DNA from: Irpex lacteus
Lineage: Eukaryota > Basidiomycota > Agaricomycetes > Polyporales > Irpicaceae
Assembly: GCA_001986395.2 (NCBI GenBank)
Contig: MQVO02000018.1
Coordinates: 62,001-126,000, forward strand
Length of the DNA: 64,000 nt
Direction of reading: 5' to 3'
The position numbers and the translations under genes are program-made. The notes beneath the pieces were generated by a model. That model searched no databases. It had not been told where the DNA came from and saw only the letters and a program-made list of their open reading frames with translations. This document shows, one piece after another, positions 37,409 through 49,572 of the stretch; position 1 is the first letter of the stretch, and each line of letters begins with the position of its first letter.

Positions 37409-39266
37409 ACAGCGAACAAGATATCAGATTGAAGTCGTAAAAAGTGAAAACAAAAGTATCAAAGAAGTAACTGAAACCAAGCCACGCAAGATCCATTGCC
37501 CCTGAACGTCTCTGCCGATGCACAACGTGCTGCAGTCCCACAGATGCCCAGATGAATCCCCCAGCAAGATTTCACCCACAACTCATCCTCCCACGTCGTC
37601 ACATCCTACCACTTCAGAAAGCACTGAGGGAGCGATCAATGACTCAGAAACATACCACCCGCGCCCCCTGCCAAGGGTCTAGATGTATTGCACGTCGTGC
37701 AACATCCAACGGGGGTAGCATCGTCGTCTACGCTGTCGAGTTTCAGCCGTTGTCTGGCCATCCGAAGGTCCATGTTGCCGTATTCTTTTGTGGGGTTATT
37801 TGAGTCTTTTTCGTCTTTTCGCGGTTTTCTTCGAGTCCAAATAGTCCCAGTGAGAAAGAGAGAAGGAGAAAAATGAAGAAAGAAAGAACAGAGAAAGGCG
37901 GGAGGGAGTTAAGGGTATATGGTCGGGAGGAAGAGGTGGGTGGGACAGAAAGGGAGAGGGTACCGGCCGCCGGCTGGTGATCTTTCTCGTCATCAACGGG
38001 TCGGGCCACAGGCCCCCGTTCGAGAAGTAAGTGTCGTGTTCGTGTCGGCGTAGAAACAAGTGCAAGTCTTTGTCAATGTCATCCGATGTAAAGTCCAATT
38101 CTACGGATGAGTCAGTCAAAGTTGAAGATGAAGACGTCGTGAGGACTCACATAATGAGCAGAACCATCAACAATCCGCGAATGTCAGGTCGAAATTATTG
38201 TAGCTTGGGTGTGTCGGAGCACGTCGAAGTAAGAAGTCATGTCGTCAGTCGAAGAGAGTCTTCTGCATAGTCACAGGTAGTGGGGTAGCCGCGAGAGTGC
38301 CATTGGTGGAGAGGTCCAATCAGATAGTCCGCGAGTCCGTAGCGTTCCTCGGAACGGGATGTTGCGCGAGAGCACAGGATCGAGAGAATAGATGAGACCA
38401 TGTCGGGGATGACGAGCAGCGAGCGGTGAACAGCTGAAATCAAGACAGAAGCCACAAGTCCAAGAGAATAGAAGGCCCAGCCCCGAGGGTGCACAGGAAG
38501 CATAGCGTCTATAATTTGCGTCAGCCCACTGGTCTCGATCATAACGAGGTAGTCAGCCACTCACCAACATACACAAGCAACGAGCGGGGAAGGAGAGTGA
38601 ACCAAGAATAGCCTTTAGGGAACAACAATGCCGACGGCTCTTCGATTCCGCCATCGAAGAGTTATGTCGCTTGATGTTCCCGTTCGTCTCGAACTTGAAT
38701 CGGAGCCAACCTCGTATAGTATGCAATGGAGGGATCTGAGGCTGACTCGGAGTCGAGATGTGAGGAGTGCTTCGGTTCTGGGAGGTATGAGCGTAGGGTG
38801 CATGTGTGAGTGGTGCTTGAGATGTTGATGTCATGATTCGGTGTGCGCTGATGTGCGAGCGTGAAGGGGATGGGATGGACAGGTAGCTTGATCTTGACGC
38901 ATGAACAATGTGCTGAGTGAATGTTGTGTGTGGACGGTAGAGTGACTATGATGCCTGGTGTCGGCGACGAAGAGAGAGCGTGGACATGAACGTCTGACGA
39001 CGACGAGTGTTGATAGAGGTGGACATTATGTGCGAAGAGAGATGGGAGGACTGTCGTAGACAGAGACAGGGACCGGCCCAAGTCTCTAGCTGACCAGAGC
39101 AGAGACAGAAACGAGTCGAAGAGAGGGAAGGTGGTGGTGAGAGAGAAAGAGCGGCGAGGAAATCCTAGCGGATGCGAGGGTGCTTTTATACGCTTGAGAA
39201 GATCGCGGGGGCTGACAGGAATCCGAGCTGACAGTGATCGAGGGGCTGAGTCGAAGAAATTCATGG
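37409..39266 (-). repeat. Dispersed repeat, copy D
   Basis: Minus-strand copy. It begins at the ACAGCGAACAAGATATCAG edge at 37409. TATA-like box at 39184-39190 (minus). The conserved 26-codon ORF is at 39026-38946 (minus). It carries the C/E-type internal block at about 37850-37980. A 209-codon frame (38662-39291, minus) is open across the TATA-like box and the 26-codon ORF. That frame is broken in B, C and E, so I treat it as chance. The outer edge near 39266 is set by similarity to copy C. Confidence 0.83.
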
Positions 39267-39889
39267 TTGTGTCAGCCTTTGGTTTGTGCATCTAGGCGGT
39301 CTGCTGGTGTAGGTTATGCTGACCGTCTGTCATCCAACGCACGATGCGCACCATGGCAGTATTGGAGTAAACGTTGTACATAAGTACTGGCACCGTGTGT
39401 TTCGGTCAAGTGGGTGGTATATGGCTGGTACTGGATCAGATTATTAGTTAGAAGGTGTCAGATATTCATTGAATGTTATAGGTTCAATCAAATGAGTAAA
39501 GGATACGTGAGTATCCTCGTTGGAGAGAAACCGATTAGAGGCTGGCTCACGCAAGTACCGTTTACTTGTACTTATTAATGTTACTCGCCTGCCTGGGTCT
39601 ACTTACTTCTTGTAAGCGCTTTGTTTACCTTGTTACAACTGAAGCTCGAGAAGGAGATGATGTGGGCTTTCCGCAAAGTTACTGGTTCATCGACTCCGAG
39701 TCAAATCCCGCCATAAAGCGGATCAATCTTGTGCGCCCCGCCATTTGGTGTCGAAGCTTGTATGACGCTCGCGTGACCGGCGCCGACGAGTAACGTCACT
39801 TCAACTTTCCTCCGAGCTTCGTGTCCATCGCAGCATGTCTCTCGACAACCAGCATCGTCCACCAACATAAAAGGCCTCGTCGTCGTCGG
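39267..39889. other. Intergenic, 5' flank of ABC1-type kinase gene
   Basis: No gene. Holds the second copy of the 25-bp block (39718-39742) described at 27100-27124. Frames opening at 39821 begin with GTG, not ATG. Confidence 0.5.
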
Positions 39890-41817
39890 ATGCTACGACT
39901 TGCAAGCCCTCTGAGGAGGCAGCCCACCACTTCTCTTTTTCGCAGAGCAGTTTCCCAAGCATCTGCCACACCACCGCCGAAGCTTAAAGAGCCGTGGTCT
40001 CGTAAACTATTGAGGCGGACGGCGTATACTGGTCTGGTGGTTGGGGGTGCCTATGTGCTGGATGCGCAGTGCAATGAGTCTTCCATTGGGAGAAATGTCA
40101 GGACTCTGTGGACGGTACGTTGCAGAATACTTTGTGATAAACCCTCCCTCTGACCTTCCACCGCTTGTTTCAGTGTGCGCTCATAGCGTTAGATTATAAG
40201 CTCAACTTCAAACCCGAGTTGAGTGACGACATACCGGCATTGCACGAGCGTGTGGCGAACAGGGTGTACGATCTCTTAACCACAAACGGAGGGCTCTACA
40301 TCAAGATCGGTCAGGCTATCGGGAATAACGCGGCCCTTCTTCCTCAACCCATGCAAGAAAAGTTTGCAAAGCTCTTCGATGACGCTCCTCAAGTGCCTTA
40401 TTCCGTTGTCGAAGCAGTGCTCAGAGCTGAATGCGGCAGACCTCCAGCGGGACCGGAAGGTATCTTCGAAGTATTCGAGGAGCAGGCTGTCGCTAGCGCG
40501 AGCGTTGCACAGGTGCATCGAGCGAAGCTCAAGTCGGAGGATGGCAACGGGCAGTGGGTAGCCGTCAAGGTACAGAAACCCGCGGTGAGCAGACAGGTCG
40601 AGTGGGATCTGGGGGCATTCCATGTCGTGATGTGGCTATACGAGAACTATCTCTTTAATATGCCAGTCTACTTTGTTGCAGGTACGTAACATGTTCAGTG
40701 TAATAATCCTCATACTGAACAACCCACAGACTTTATATCTGACCACCTGAGGCGAGAACTCGACTTCCAGTTGGAAGCTCGCAACGCATTACAAACTATC
40801 GAGTTCATCAAATCCGAGCCGAGTCTGGCTGACAAGGTGTACGTTCCTCGGGTATACCCAGAATATACCACGCAGAAGGTTCTCGTCGCCGAGTGGATAG
40901 ATGGAGTGCGGTTAAGCGATAAGAAGGGTATCCAGAACATCATGGGTGAGGGGCCTTCCCCGAGTCCCGTTCCCCTTCGCGGTGGCACGAAATGGATATT
41001 GGATACTATGGTCCAATTATTCAGCGCACAAATTTTCAGCTGGGGATGGGTACACTGTGACCCTCATCCTGGCAACATCATCATTCGCCCTAATCCTTCA
41101 AGTCCACGGAGGCCACAGTTCGTTCTCCTTGATCACGGTCTGTACGTCCGCGTCACGGAACCCTTCCGACAACAGTACGCCACGCTATGGAAAGGCCTTA
41201 TGACCATGGACTTCGACACAATCAAGGACGTCGCGCAATCCTGGGGTATCGGTACACCGGATCTCTTTGCCAGTGCGACGTTGATGAAGCCTGTGCGGTT
41301 TGGCGGGCAGCAGGAGAGAGACGAGTTTGACCAGATGAGCCAGTACGAGAGGAGCGTGCTCATCAAGCAGAGGTTGCAGGGGTTCTTGTCCGATACAGAC
41401 AAGATGCCCAAAGAGCTTGTTTTCATTGGTCGCAATATGAGGTCAGAACAGATTTCTTTCTCCATCTTTCTAATTCATACTAATGTCGTGTATAGGATCG
41501 TTCAAGGCAACAACCAAATGTTCGGCTCTCCTGTGAATCGCATACGTATCACAGGATCTTGGGCCTCAAGGTCCCTCACCCGTAACCCCAACCTTACTCC
41601 ACAACAACGCTTCCGAGAATACGTCAGCTATGTGAAGTTCCTCTTCGCGACGCTTACGATCGATGCTGCCTTCCAATTCACGAGGCTCAAGCAATGGGTG
41701 AGGGGAGTCTTTGGACTGACGAGCGTGGGCTTTGAGGACGAGCTGGAGAGGACGATGAAGGGCTTCGCGAAGAGTAACTTTGGAGTAGAAATCTCGGATT
41801 CCGCATTCCAGGGCTGA
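39890..41817 (+). CDS. MCP2: Mitochondrial ABC1/ADCK-family atypical kinase (Mcp2/ADCK1-like)
   Basis: Four exons: 39890-40114, 40174-40681, 40730-41441 and 41496-41817; 588 residues, with phases closing. The N-terminus is rich in Arg, Ser and Ala without acidic residues (a mitochondrial presequence), then a hydrophobic stretch (TGLVVGGAYVLDA). The ABC1/UbiB domain shows the KxGQ motif in YIKIGQAIGNNAALLP, ASASVAQVHRAKL, the VAVKVQKP lysine, the VLVAEWIDG hinge, the catalytic loop WVHCDPHPGNIII and the metal-binding FVLLDHGLYV. The layout fits the Mcp2/ADCK1/ADCK5 subgroup of the inner membrane, linked to lipid and coenzyme Q homeostasis in yeast, better than Coq8. The symbol is given at subgroup level. 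Confidence 0.85.
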
Positions 41818-42302
41818 CCCAGTATAGATATAGATGATAGCTCTTGGACGTTAATCCCGGCTTGCGCTACGCATATATATCTGGATATTTGTGTAGACCA
41901 TATTACTGTACCTTTTGATACCTTAACGTTTGAGTAATACCCCCTCACACCTTGACTCTACTGATCTGTTCCCAACACATAATGCGGAATACTGAATCGA
42001 AATCGCGTGCATAGGCGCCGAAATCCAACCTCAACTCTTTCCCCATATAGCAATATCTCTCGTAAGCCTCCGTTCTACAAATTCCCGTCGATCTCACTCG
42101 GCCGAGCGACGAGTCAGCGACGTTGCAGCGGATCCGTCGCGCAAATTTATTGGCGGCACAGCCTGGAACTTCTCGGCGCCTACGATAATCAAAAGGCAGC
42201 GAATCGGACCTTTTGATTTTGACTCTCCCTCTCCCATACGATCATCAGTCGCTCATAACTTACATAGAACATATAGACCTTGCCTATTCATAGAACACAA
42301 AG
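41818..42302. other. Intergenic
   Basis: 3' flank of the kinase gene and promoter of the FSH1-type hydrolase. Nothing further recognised. Confidence 0.5.
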
Positions 42303-43607
42303 ATGGCCCCTAGGAAGATTTTGGTTTTGCACGGGTTAGTCTGTATGAGAACTGAATGGCTCTTGAGATACAGTGCTGATCAGCGTTGTCTGCTTCGATT
42401 TCGTTTGTGTATATAGGTTTGCGCAGAGCGGTACTGTTCTACAGAAGCGGGTAGGTATACGTTCGCCTCTGTCAAGGTGGTTTAACATCTTGTATTCACT
42501 AATGCCCCTGCGATGCCTGTCCCTTAGATGGGCGCCGTTCGCAAAGCATGCAAAGGCGTCGAACTAGGTACGCTCACATTCGATGGTACTTTGCGATGAA
42601 ATTCAACCGACTGAACGATTTGGGATCGTACAGTATACATAGACGCACCACACGTCCTCACCCCTGCCGATTTGGCGGAGACGTTCAACTCGCCTGAGGA
42701 GTTGGGCGCGGCGGAGGCCACGGAGACTGATCCTGCTCTTCAGCCTCGTGCGTGGTGGAAGACCGATGCTGAGAGAACGAAGACCGCTGGTGCGGAGGAG
42801 TCGTTTGCGTTCTTGAGAGATATTCTCACCAAGGATCATTATGACGTACGTGACAAACCCAGAGTTTGTTTCTAATGGTCAGTGTCGAAACGCTGACGCT
42901 CGTCTCTTCCAGGGTATCTTTGGCTTCAGGTAAGATCGAGCAGGCTGTAGCAAAAATATGTAAGTACCATACTAATGTTATGGTGTAGTCAGGGAGCATG
43001 CATGGCGGCATGGTTAACTGCGCTTGTAAGTGAGATCTATACGCATGCTTCTAGTTGTAAACAGTGATGATCTAAACTTCGGCATGCACAGCTCGAGCGT
43101 CCTGAGACTTTCCCTCCATTCTTGGTTGATGGCAAGCCACCACACCCACCCTTGTACGTATCCGACTGCTACGGCGGATTTTGGCCATTGCTAAGTTTCG
43201 TCGATAGCCAATTTTGTGTTGCGGTCGCTGGCTTCAAGCCTAACAGCGCTCTCGCAAACTCAATCATCGGAGAGAGCATCTCAACCCCTGTTTTGCATGT
43301 CATCGGCAGAAACGATGTGATTGTTGTCGAAGAGCGATCACAAACTCTGCTTGATGTGACACCAAACAAGCGTGTAGAATACCACGACGGAGGTATGAGT
43401 TTCTGGTCTTTATCGACGCTACGATTTGGGCTGACCGAACTTGTAGGTCACTTCGTGCCTTCCAAGGCAAATTGGAGAGCATTCTTCCGTGACTATCTGT
43501 TGAAAGCCCCAGCAGATGCCAATGTTCCCTCTCCAAGTGCGAGCACCGCCGCTTCGCAACCCGCCTCAGGGGCAGCGACTCCCGTACCAGCTCCAGCGGC
43601 CGCATAG
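42303..43607 (+). CDS. FSH1-family serine hydrolase
   Basis: Nine exons: 42303-42334, 42417-42450, 42528-42567, 42634-42845, 42913-42929, 42989-43025, 43092-43153, 43208-43392 and 43447-43607; 259 residues, with all phases closing. N-terminal KILVLHGFAQSGTVLQKR is typical of the family, as are YIDAPHVL, the nucleophile elbow GIFGFSQGACMAAWL, the acid in TPVLHVIGRNDVIV and the catalytic His in GGHFVPS. These are small cytosolic hydrolases related to yeast Fsh1-3 and human OVCA2, with short-chain ester substrates; the natural substrate is unknown. Intron 5 cuts the codon of the catalytic Ser itself, and the exon before it is only 17 nt. The tail is Ala/Ser/Pro-rich and probably disordered. Confidence 0.9.
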
Positions 43608-44066
43608 CACTTGACCACACCCTTATTATAGCTTGTACATCTAGATACAGATAGAGTTTAGAATGTATTGAGTTGCGGTCAATAAAGTGCACTGCCGAAA
43701 TAGGGAGGACTTCGCCTCCGTGGCGTCCGGTGATAGCCGACTATCTATTTTCGGACACACCTTACTTAATGATCACTGCGGCAAAGCGAGCGCTTATACA
43801 TTTCCTTACCTCCTCCTCCTCCTCTGCGACTCGTTTGACTGGCATTCTGCCGTCACAGTCTTTTCGCCCCTCCACTCTCCTTGTGTCTGTCAGTCTTTAC
43901 AGAATATCTAATTTGCGAGGATAAACTCGCGTCCCTTCCCTTAAAACACCCGCCATCACCCCCTTACGGTCTCCGACCCTCTCGCCGCGTCCCCGTCACG
44001 TCTCTTGACTACCACCTCCTCAGCTTATATGCAGTGATCGCCCTCACAAATTCACGACGAAGAGTA
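43608..44066. other. Intergenic
   Basis: Pyrimidine-rich from 43800 to 44000, probably the core promoter and 5' leader of the next gene. Confidence 0.5.
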
Positions 44067-45445
44067 ATGGTCCACAGATTATGTCCTCACCTCCTGGTTA
44101 GCTGTACATACCTGCTTCTCGCTTTGACAGGTGTAGCCCAAGCATCTCCCCTCTTCCTGGCAACCGACCTGTCAAGACGTGGTCCAGTCATTACATATGA
44201 CGACTCTGGACATATCACCAATATTACCGATGCGAATACTGGAGCACCAGTCGTACAGGGAGCCGCCACCGACGGCGGCGGCACTGACTTTGACGCATGC
44301 GCTATCGTCTGGCTTGCGTTTTCCTTTGTGGTCGGTGTTCCCTTGATGCTCGCCGGGCTTCGTTTCTGGCGGTTGACGACTGGCTATGGAGTGGGTCTCA
44401 GCGTGCTTGTTTGCAGTGCGTTATTGTTATTCAGTATTTTCCTGTCTTAATGATGTTGGTACTGATATGTCTATGTCAAGTCTGGGCTGCCTTTGTCAAT
44501 ACATCCAATGCCGGCGGCGTGTCCGACATCCTCATCACGATTATCGTGGTCGTTGCCTTTGTCCTGGGCTTCATGCTTGGTGTGTTCAGAGTCGGGCGTG
44601 CAGCAGGTATGGCTGCCCTTACCTTGCTCGGAGGAATGTCTATCGGCGCTCGTATCGTCCTCTTCCGAGAAAACCTTCTCGTCCATTCGTTTGCGGTAAA
44701 CTGGGGAATCATCACCATCCTAGGCGGACTCGGCTTCATAGTGGTGCTGTTCAACACAAGGGTAGCAATGGTGCGTTTGTTGCTTTTCACCTTGAAATAT
44801 TCGCTAAAATGTTGTGCTTGTGGCGCTTAGACCTTATCATCAGCCTCTGTGGGCACATTCCTGACTGCTCTTGGTGTCGACCTCATCATCAAGAAACAAT
44901 CAGGAATGAGCATGGGCTTGCGCTATCTTTTTGACAGAAATTCGTCTCACGTTGAGGTATGTCATGCTGATTACCAAACTTGCAGCTGAGCTAACACGGC
45001 ATCCAGTACTTTATTGCTCGAGGCTGGCACCCACCATTGGTGACTATAATCATCATGGCGGCCTCTCTCGGTCTAATGTGAGGACATCAGCCGCTCCTAG
45101 AGAATTATCCAAACTAACCGTACTTTCGCCAGCCCTATCTTTGCGGTAGCTCAACATCTCCTGTTCAAGACCGCCTTTTACCCCGGGCGCAAAGACTACG
45201 TACTCTCATCACGCATGTCATCCGAGTCCGAGCCCGAGGCTCGCGAGGCTGCAGACGACGAGACCGTCAGGGGCGCTTCTGTCTCCGAGAAGGGCCTGAA
45301 TTCCGAAACCTCGTCGTCTTCCTCACATCCAATACCCAAAGTTGCCATCCCGGGTACACCCACAACTGCTGTCGACGAGCCTGGACTATTATCTCCAATA
45401 ACGCCTGCTAAAGAGAAGGATAGCTTCATAGGCCATGCATCATAA
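44067..45445 (+). CDS. Multi-span membrane protein with signal peptide (DUF4203/TMEM198-like)
   Basis: Five exons: 44067-44415, 44481-44770, 44831-44956, 45007-45077 and 45133-45445; 382 residues, with phases closing. A signal peptide (LLVSCTYLLLALTGVAQA) is followed by a short luminal region with a possible N-glycosylation site (NIT). Six or seven hydrophobic spans rich in Gly and small residues follow: GVPLMLAGLRFWRLTTGYGV, LITIIVVVAFVLGFMLGVF, MAALTLLGGMSIGARIVLF and IITILGGLGFIVVLFNTR. The Gly-rich alternating spans resemble the DUF4203 family. No molecular function is established. The cytosolic tail is Ser/Glu-rich with several possible phosphorylation sites. Confidence 0.78.
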
Positions 45446-46620
45446 ACTCCTTTTACCGCCTTCTTTCTCTTCTACCACTTATTGCGTCTCGCCGGCCGTA
45501 TAGATTTCCTCGCCAGGGCACTCATCTAACTGCATCTTTGTTGTCCTTCTTGCATCACGTACACTCGCATACTGCTTCATCGCATCTGCACTGTCACACG
45601 CATTCCTCGCTTTCAACCATTCCACATTTCTATTCATCGGAAATCACTACTTACTTACCATAGTCCCTGGACGTATTATCACCTCTTCTTTTGGGTTTCT
45701 CTGGCGCCATTCTATCTCTACACTTCGGCATTTGCTTTCCTTGCAATCAACGGTCTTCTTTCAGCACTTGCATTCACTCTTGCACTTACACCCTTCAACT
45801 AGATTTTTGTCGGCTATGCGCAACCCGTTGTATCGTTACTACGGACTTGGATGGATGCGGACTTAGGACTCTACTTGTCTGGATGTATGACTCAAAGTTC
45901 CATCAACTAACTCGACTGTTGCTCAAGGTGCGTCGTAGGCTACTGCTCATGATTAACGATGGCTCGATTATCTTGAGGCAGGAAATTTATTGTGCGTCGC
46001 GTTTACTGTTGATTGTTCGTCTTAAATCTGACCGTCCAACTTCAGGGATTTCTAACACTCGCCGCTCGTTCCCAAACCACCTCCCGATAATCGCGCGTTG
46101 CATTTACCAAAACACATTTCAGTACGGCAGGCCCACAATCTAGATCTGAATCTGGATAGTGGCTCACAATTGCAAGATTCGAGAGATCCGGAGTGGAATC
46201 TAAGAACGTGGAGAAGAACTTGTTATCTTCGCGCCGCCCGCGTCATTAATCATAATTGGTTTTTTGGATACAACGCCGGACGTAGACAGCGGCGGCCTTG
46301 CCGTGCGATGATCACGCGGCCTGACCATGAAAGCCTCATAACTTATAATCCATAGACTGGCGTTGGTACGTTTGGTATGCCTACTTCCTATTCACACAAC
46401 GGGCACTCGCTGGCTATGTTGCAGACAAAACTGGACCATTCCCTCGTTCCCGAATACCCATCACAAGCGCCACAATGGGACGTTCTTTGGAAGTTTATTT
46501 GAGTGGGTTTGACCACGAAAGGAAACGAAGCTCGATACAGTGTGCCCCACGTCAAGCCCGAGGAAACCGAATGAATGGGGGATTGACGTCCCTCGTGGTG
46601 GCTTGACGTGTAGATAACTT
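45446..46620. other. Intergenic with inverted repeat
   Basis: Pyrimidine-rich 3' flank up to about 45830. An 11-bp inverted repeat, CACGTCAAGCC at 46546-46556 and GGCTTGACGTG at 46600-46610, with inner CGAGG/CCTCG arms, sits just upstream of the next gene. Confidence 0.5.
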
Positions 46621-48841
46621 AGCAGGCTTCTTCTTCGGCACCAATCCCAGCCGTCAAACTCTCTTTCCGCTCCCTCTTGTCAAATACCCTCCCTCGACGG
46701 TCCCGACAAGGCTCTCCTTTCTCCCCGTCCACCATCATCGTCCCCCCACGCCCGCTCGTCGTCCAAGACGACATCGGCGACGATAAAGGCGACCCCCAAC
46801 CTTATCCGCTCGTTATATGCTGTACCATTAATATCGAACTCTCCTCACTCGTAATCGTCATAATATTCTCAACAATAACCGCCCACGGCATCGGCATGGT
46901 TCACTCCCCAGAGGTCAACGCGCGGGCAGAGCTCATCGGTACCTTTATCGAGATCCTCATCTATGGTACGCGCATCGCAATTATTGAATATTTATTTCGT
47001 TGATAAGTCTCGCAGGCATCTACCTCGTCGTCTTTTGCAAATGTCTCCAAGTACTCCGGCTAAAGTACACAGAGGGAAGGCCGACAGCAGTTATGACATG
47101 TACTGCGATCACCATCTTTGTTTTAGTCACTGTCGTACGCGTTTCTCTGGCCAGCTCTAAGCAATATACTCAAAGTCGGCCCTTAGCATTTTATCATGGA
47201 CATCCTCCGTGCAATCAACGCGTTTACCACCCATACCGACGTCCCCAACCACGCCATCACTTATTATACTGTTGTACGCCGAGATCTGGACATTATCAAG
47301 AGCGGGGCTTATATAGCCATGACTATCATTAGCGACGGGCTCATCGTGAGTACCATGCCATTCTAACAAACACCTATTTTACTGTTTAAATATTAGGGAT
47401 ACCGAACATTCGTCGTATGGGGGAGAAACCTTGTCCTTGCGAGCTTCCTGGTTTTTCTCATAATAGCAGACATCTGTACGTCCTTTCTCATCATCCTTTC
47501 GACGCATCATGCTGAACGATACATGATAAGCCCTTGGAGTATATACCGTGTATCTCCTTGCTGCTACTCGCCCGGGTGACGATGCCCTAGCCGGACATGT
47601 CACCGAACGCGTGAAGTACTTCTATATCGTCACGTTGATCCAAAACCTGCTTTGCACCAGTAAGTGCTTCTCGTACCATCGTCTGACGGTGTGCTACTAT
47701 CTTGCTAACATCCCTTAAGTCCTCATCTCCCTGAAGATATGGCGAGTTCAACGCGAGGTTGACCGGTATTCACCTGCAGTCTCAGCCTTGCGAAACGGCG
47801 GGTCTTCAAAAGGGAGCCGAGTAGGGTTCTGCCGAAGGAAGGGGTGGTTACCTGGAGACAGACTAATATTGGTCGTAGTGGAGTCTGGTGAGCCAGACTT
47901 TTGTACGAAATGAAACCCTTCTTACTATTCTGTTAACCTGCCGCCGCAGCTGCCGTGTACTCTGTCTTGTTGATCGTCATGATCATCATGAGCGTGTTCG
48001 CGTCTTCAGCGATGCTCGCTATGCTGGACCTGGTGAGTGCTCTCTCGCTAGTCAATAACTCATTGTGACTGACCACCCTCTGGTTTTGTGATTAGATATC
48101 TCCTATCATCGTACGTACGATTAATTATTATGAGGATGGGAACTCTCCAGAGCTGACCGTAAACAATAGGGCATCGTTTTCTCCATGGTAATCATCCGCG
48201 TTTCCATCGACCGAACACATTGGGACAGTCTCAAGATATCAACCCACCTGAACTTCGTCATGTCCTCAGCCACTCAAGGTCGTCCTAAACGTACGTCATG
48301 CCGGTGGCCCGGACGTGGCATGCACACAGAGAAAGGCGTGGGCGATCCTGGCGAGGTCAAAGTGCCAATGGACGACCTCGAGCGTGGTGTTGGTGGGCTC
48401 GGGATACGTATGGGTATGGGGATGAGGGACGATAGCGGGTTTGACGACTCTTCCATGGCATCTGAGAAGTTTCCTCTACCGTCGATAACGTTCAACACCA
48501 ATCCGAGCCTTATAGGACACAACAACAGTCCTGGGCGTGGTCTCGGGCTCGGAGTACTTGGGCGATCGGGGAGCTCGTTGGATGATCTGACGGCGAGTAT
48601 TGGACAGGTCACGGTGGCCTCTTACACTGCTGCAGACTTGAGCTTGACGCCGCTCGGTTCGAGAAGGGGGAGCGATGCGGGGCTGAGTGGTCTCAGTCAT
48701 GGTCATGGTGGGGAGCACCATGTTATGGGTACGCACGGCCCTGGCCTGGCAGTGCCAAATGGTAACACGGAGGTTGGGAGTTTGTTCAGTGTTGGTGCAG
48801 GTGGCGGGAGTGTTCCGGGGAGTTTCTTCTGTGCACTCTGA
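46621..48841 (+). CDS. Agaricomycete multi-span membrane protein, unknown function
   Basis: About nine exons: (46621)-46965, 47016-47134, 47187-47345, 47397-47476, 47531-47658, 47720-47887, 47950-48032, a 15-nt exon near 48096-48110, and 48170-48841. Around seven hydrophobic spans: SSLVIVIIFSTITAHGIG, IEILIYGIYLVVFCKC, TAITIFVLVTVHFIM, SGAYIAMTIISDGLIGYRTF, NLVLASFLVFLIIADI and YSVLLIVMIIMSVFASSAML. The motif YRTFVVWGRN before a hydrophobic run and SPIIGIVFSMVIIRVSIDR near the end recall a large family of receptor-like proteins expanded in mushroom-forming fungi; function unknown. A long Gly/Ser-rich tail follows. No ATG opens the first frame: it starts after a TAG at about 46620 that could be a splice acceptor, so a short upstream exon probably exists. 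Confidence 0.7.
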
Positions 48842-49480
48842 TTCAAGTTCTGTCTCTACACGATTGTCGTCATCTCGTTGTCACTCTTTTGTTGTTTATG
48901 TTTATTTCTGCTTTCCTTTGCTGTTGTTGCATTCACCCTCTCTCTGCGTCCCTGTCCTCGCTCGGCTTTTTGGGACTTGTGTCCGTGCCAGTGTACCGTA
49001 CTGTAGTTAGTCTGATGCCCGTTGTACATTCGGTTTCGGTTTGCATGCAAGGCTTACGCTTATCAATGTGTACTTTTATCATTCTCACGAACAATGAGGT
49101 TCAACTATCTCTCGTTGAATTTAAGATCGTTTGAGCTCTTACTACGTTCAGTTACTAGGCCTAGAACGCGTCCGAGTCGAGCGGCGTCACCACGTCCAAT
49201 CTCCGAGCGCTCCGAAGATCAACTCAATGTGCCAATCACGGGTTCACTCAGGCTGAAAGTAGTAATATCCGATTTTTTAAAATCTTGGAATACAGCTTAC
49301 CGAGAACGGTATTTCCGAATCGACCGGCAAACATTCGCAACTGCAAGTCGTCGAGTTGAAGCTCGTAGCTTACCAAGCAGCTCGTTGGCACTGATGCAGT
49401 ACTCATGGATATACCGATGAGTAGGTTAGTAACATTGTCCTGACCAGGGGCCACTGGTGATAATCGTAGGCGAATTCATG
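48842..49480. other. Intergenic
   Basis: T/C-rich 3' flank of the membrane protein gene to about 48990, then the upstream region of the first SDR gene. No gene seen. Confidence 0.5.
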
Positions 49481-49488
49481 TATAAAAG
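49481..49488 (+). promoter_or_regulatory. TATA box of SDR copy 1
   Basis: TATAAAAG lies 92 bases before the ATG at 49573. The matching site of copy 2 is at 53995, and the bases around both are alike (GTATAAAA, then TGCAGAGCGAA). Confidence 0.6.
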
Positions 49489-49572
49489 GATGCAGAGCGA
49501 AATGTTGCTCGTACCTCAATCGACTCGGACATTCTTTCCACCACATACAGCTGAACTCTTCCTCATTCTACC

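Noticed and set aside
38662..39291. 209-codon open frame on the minus strand inside repeat copy D
   Set aside because: The frame crosses the TATA-like box and the 26-codon ORF, and the same frame is broken in copies B, C and E. It is most likely fortuitous.
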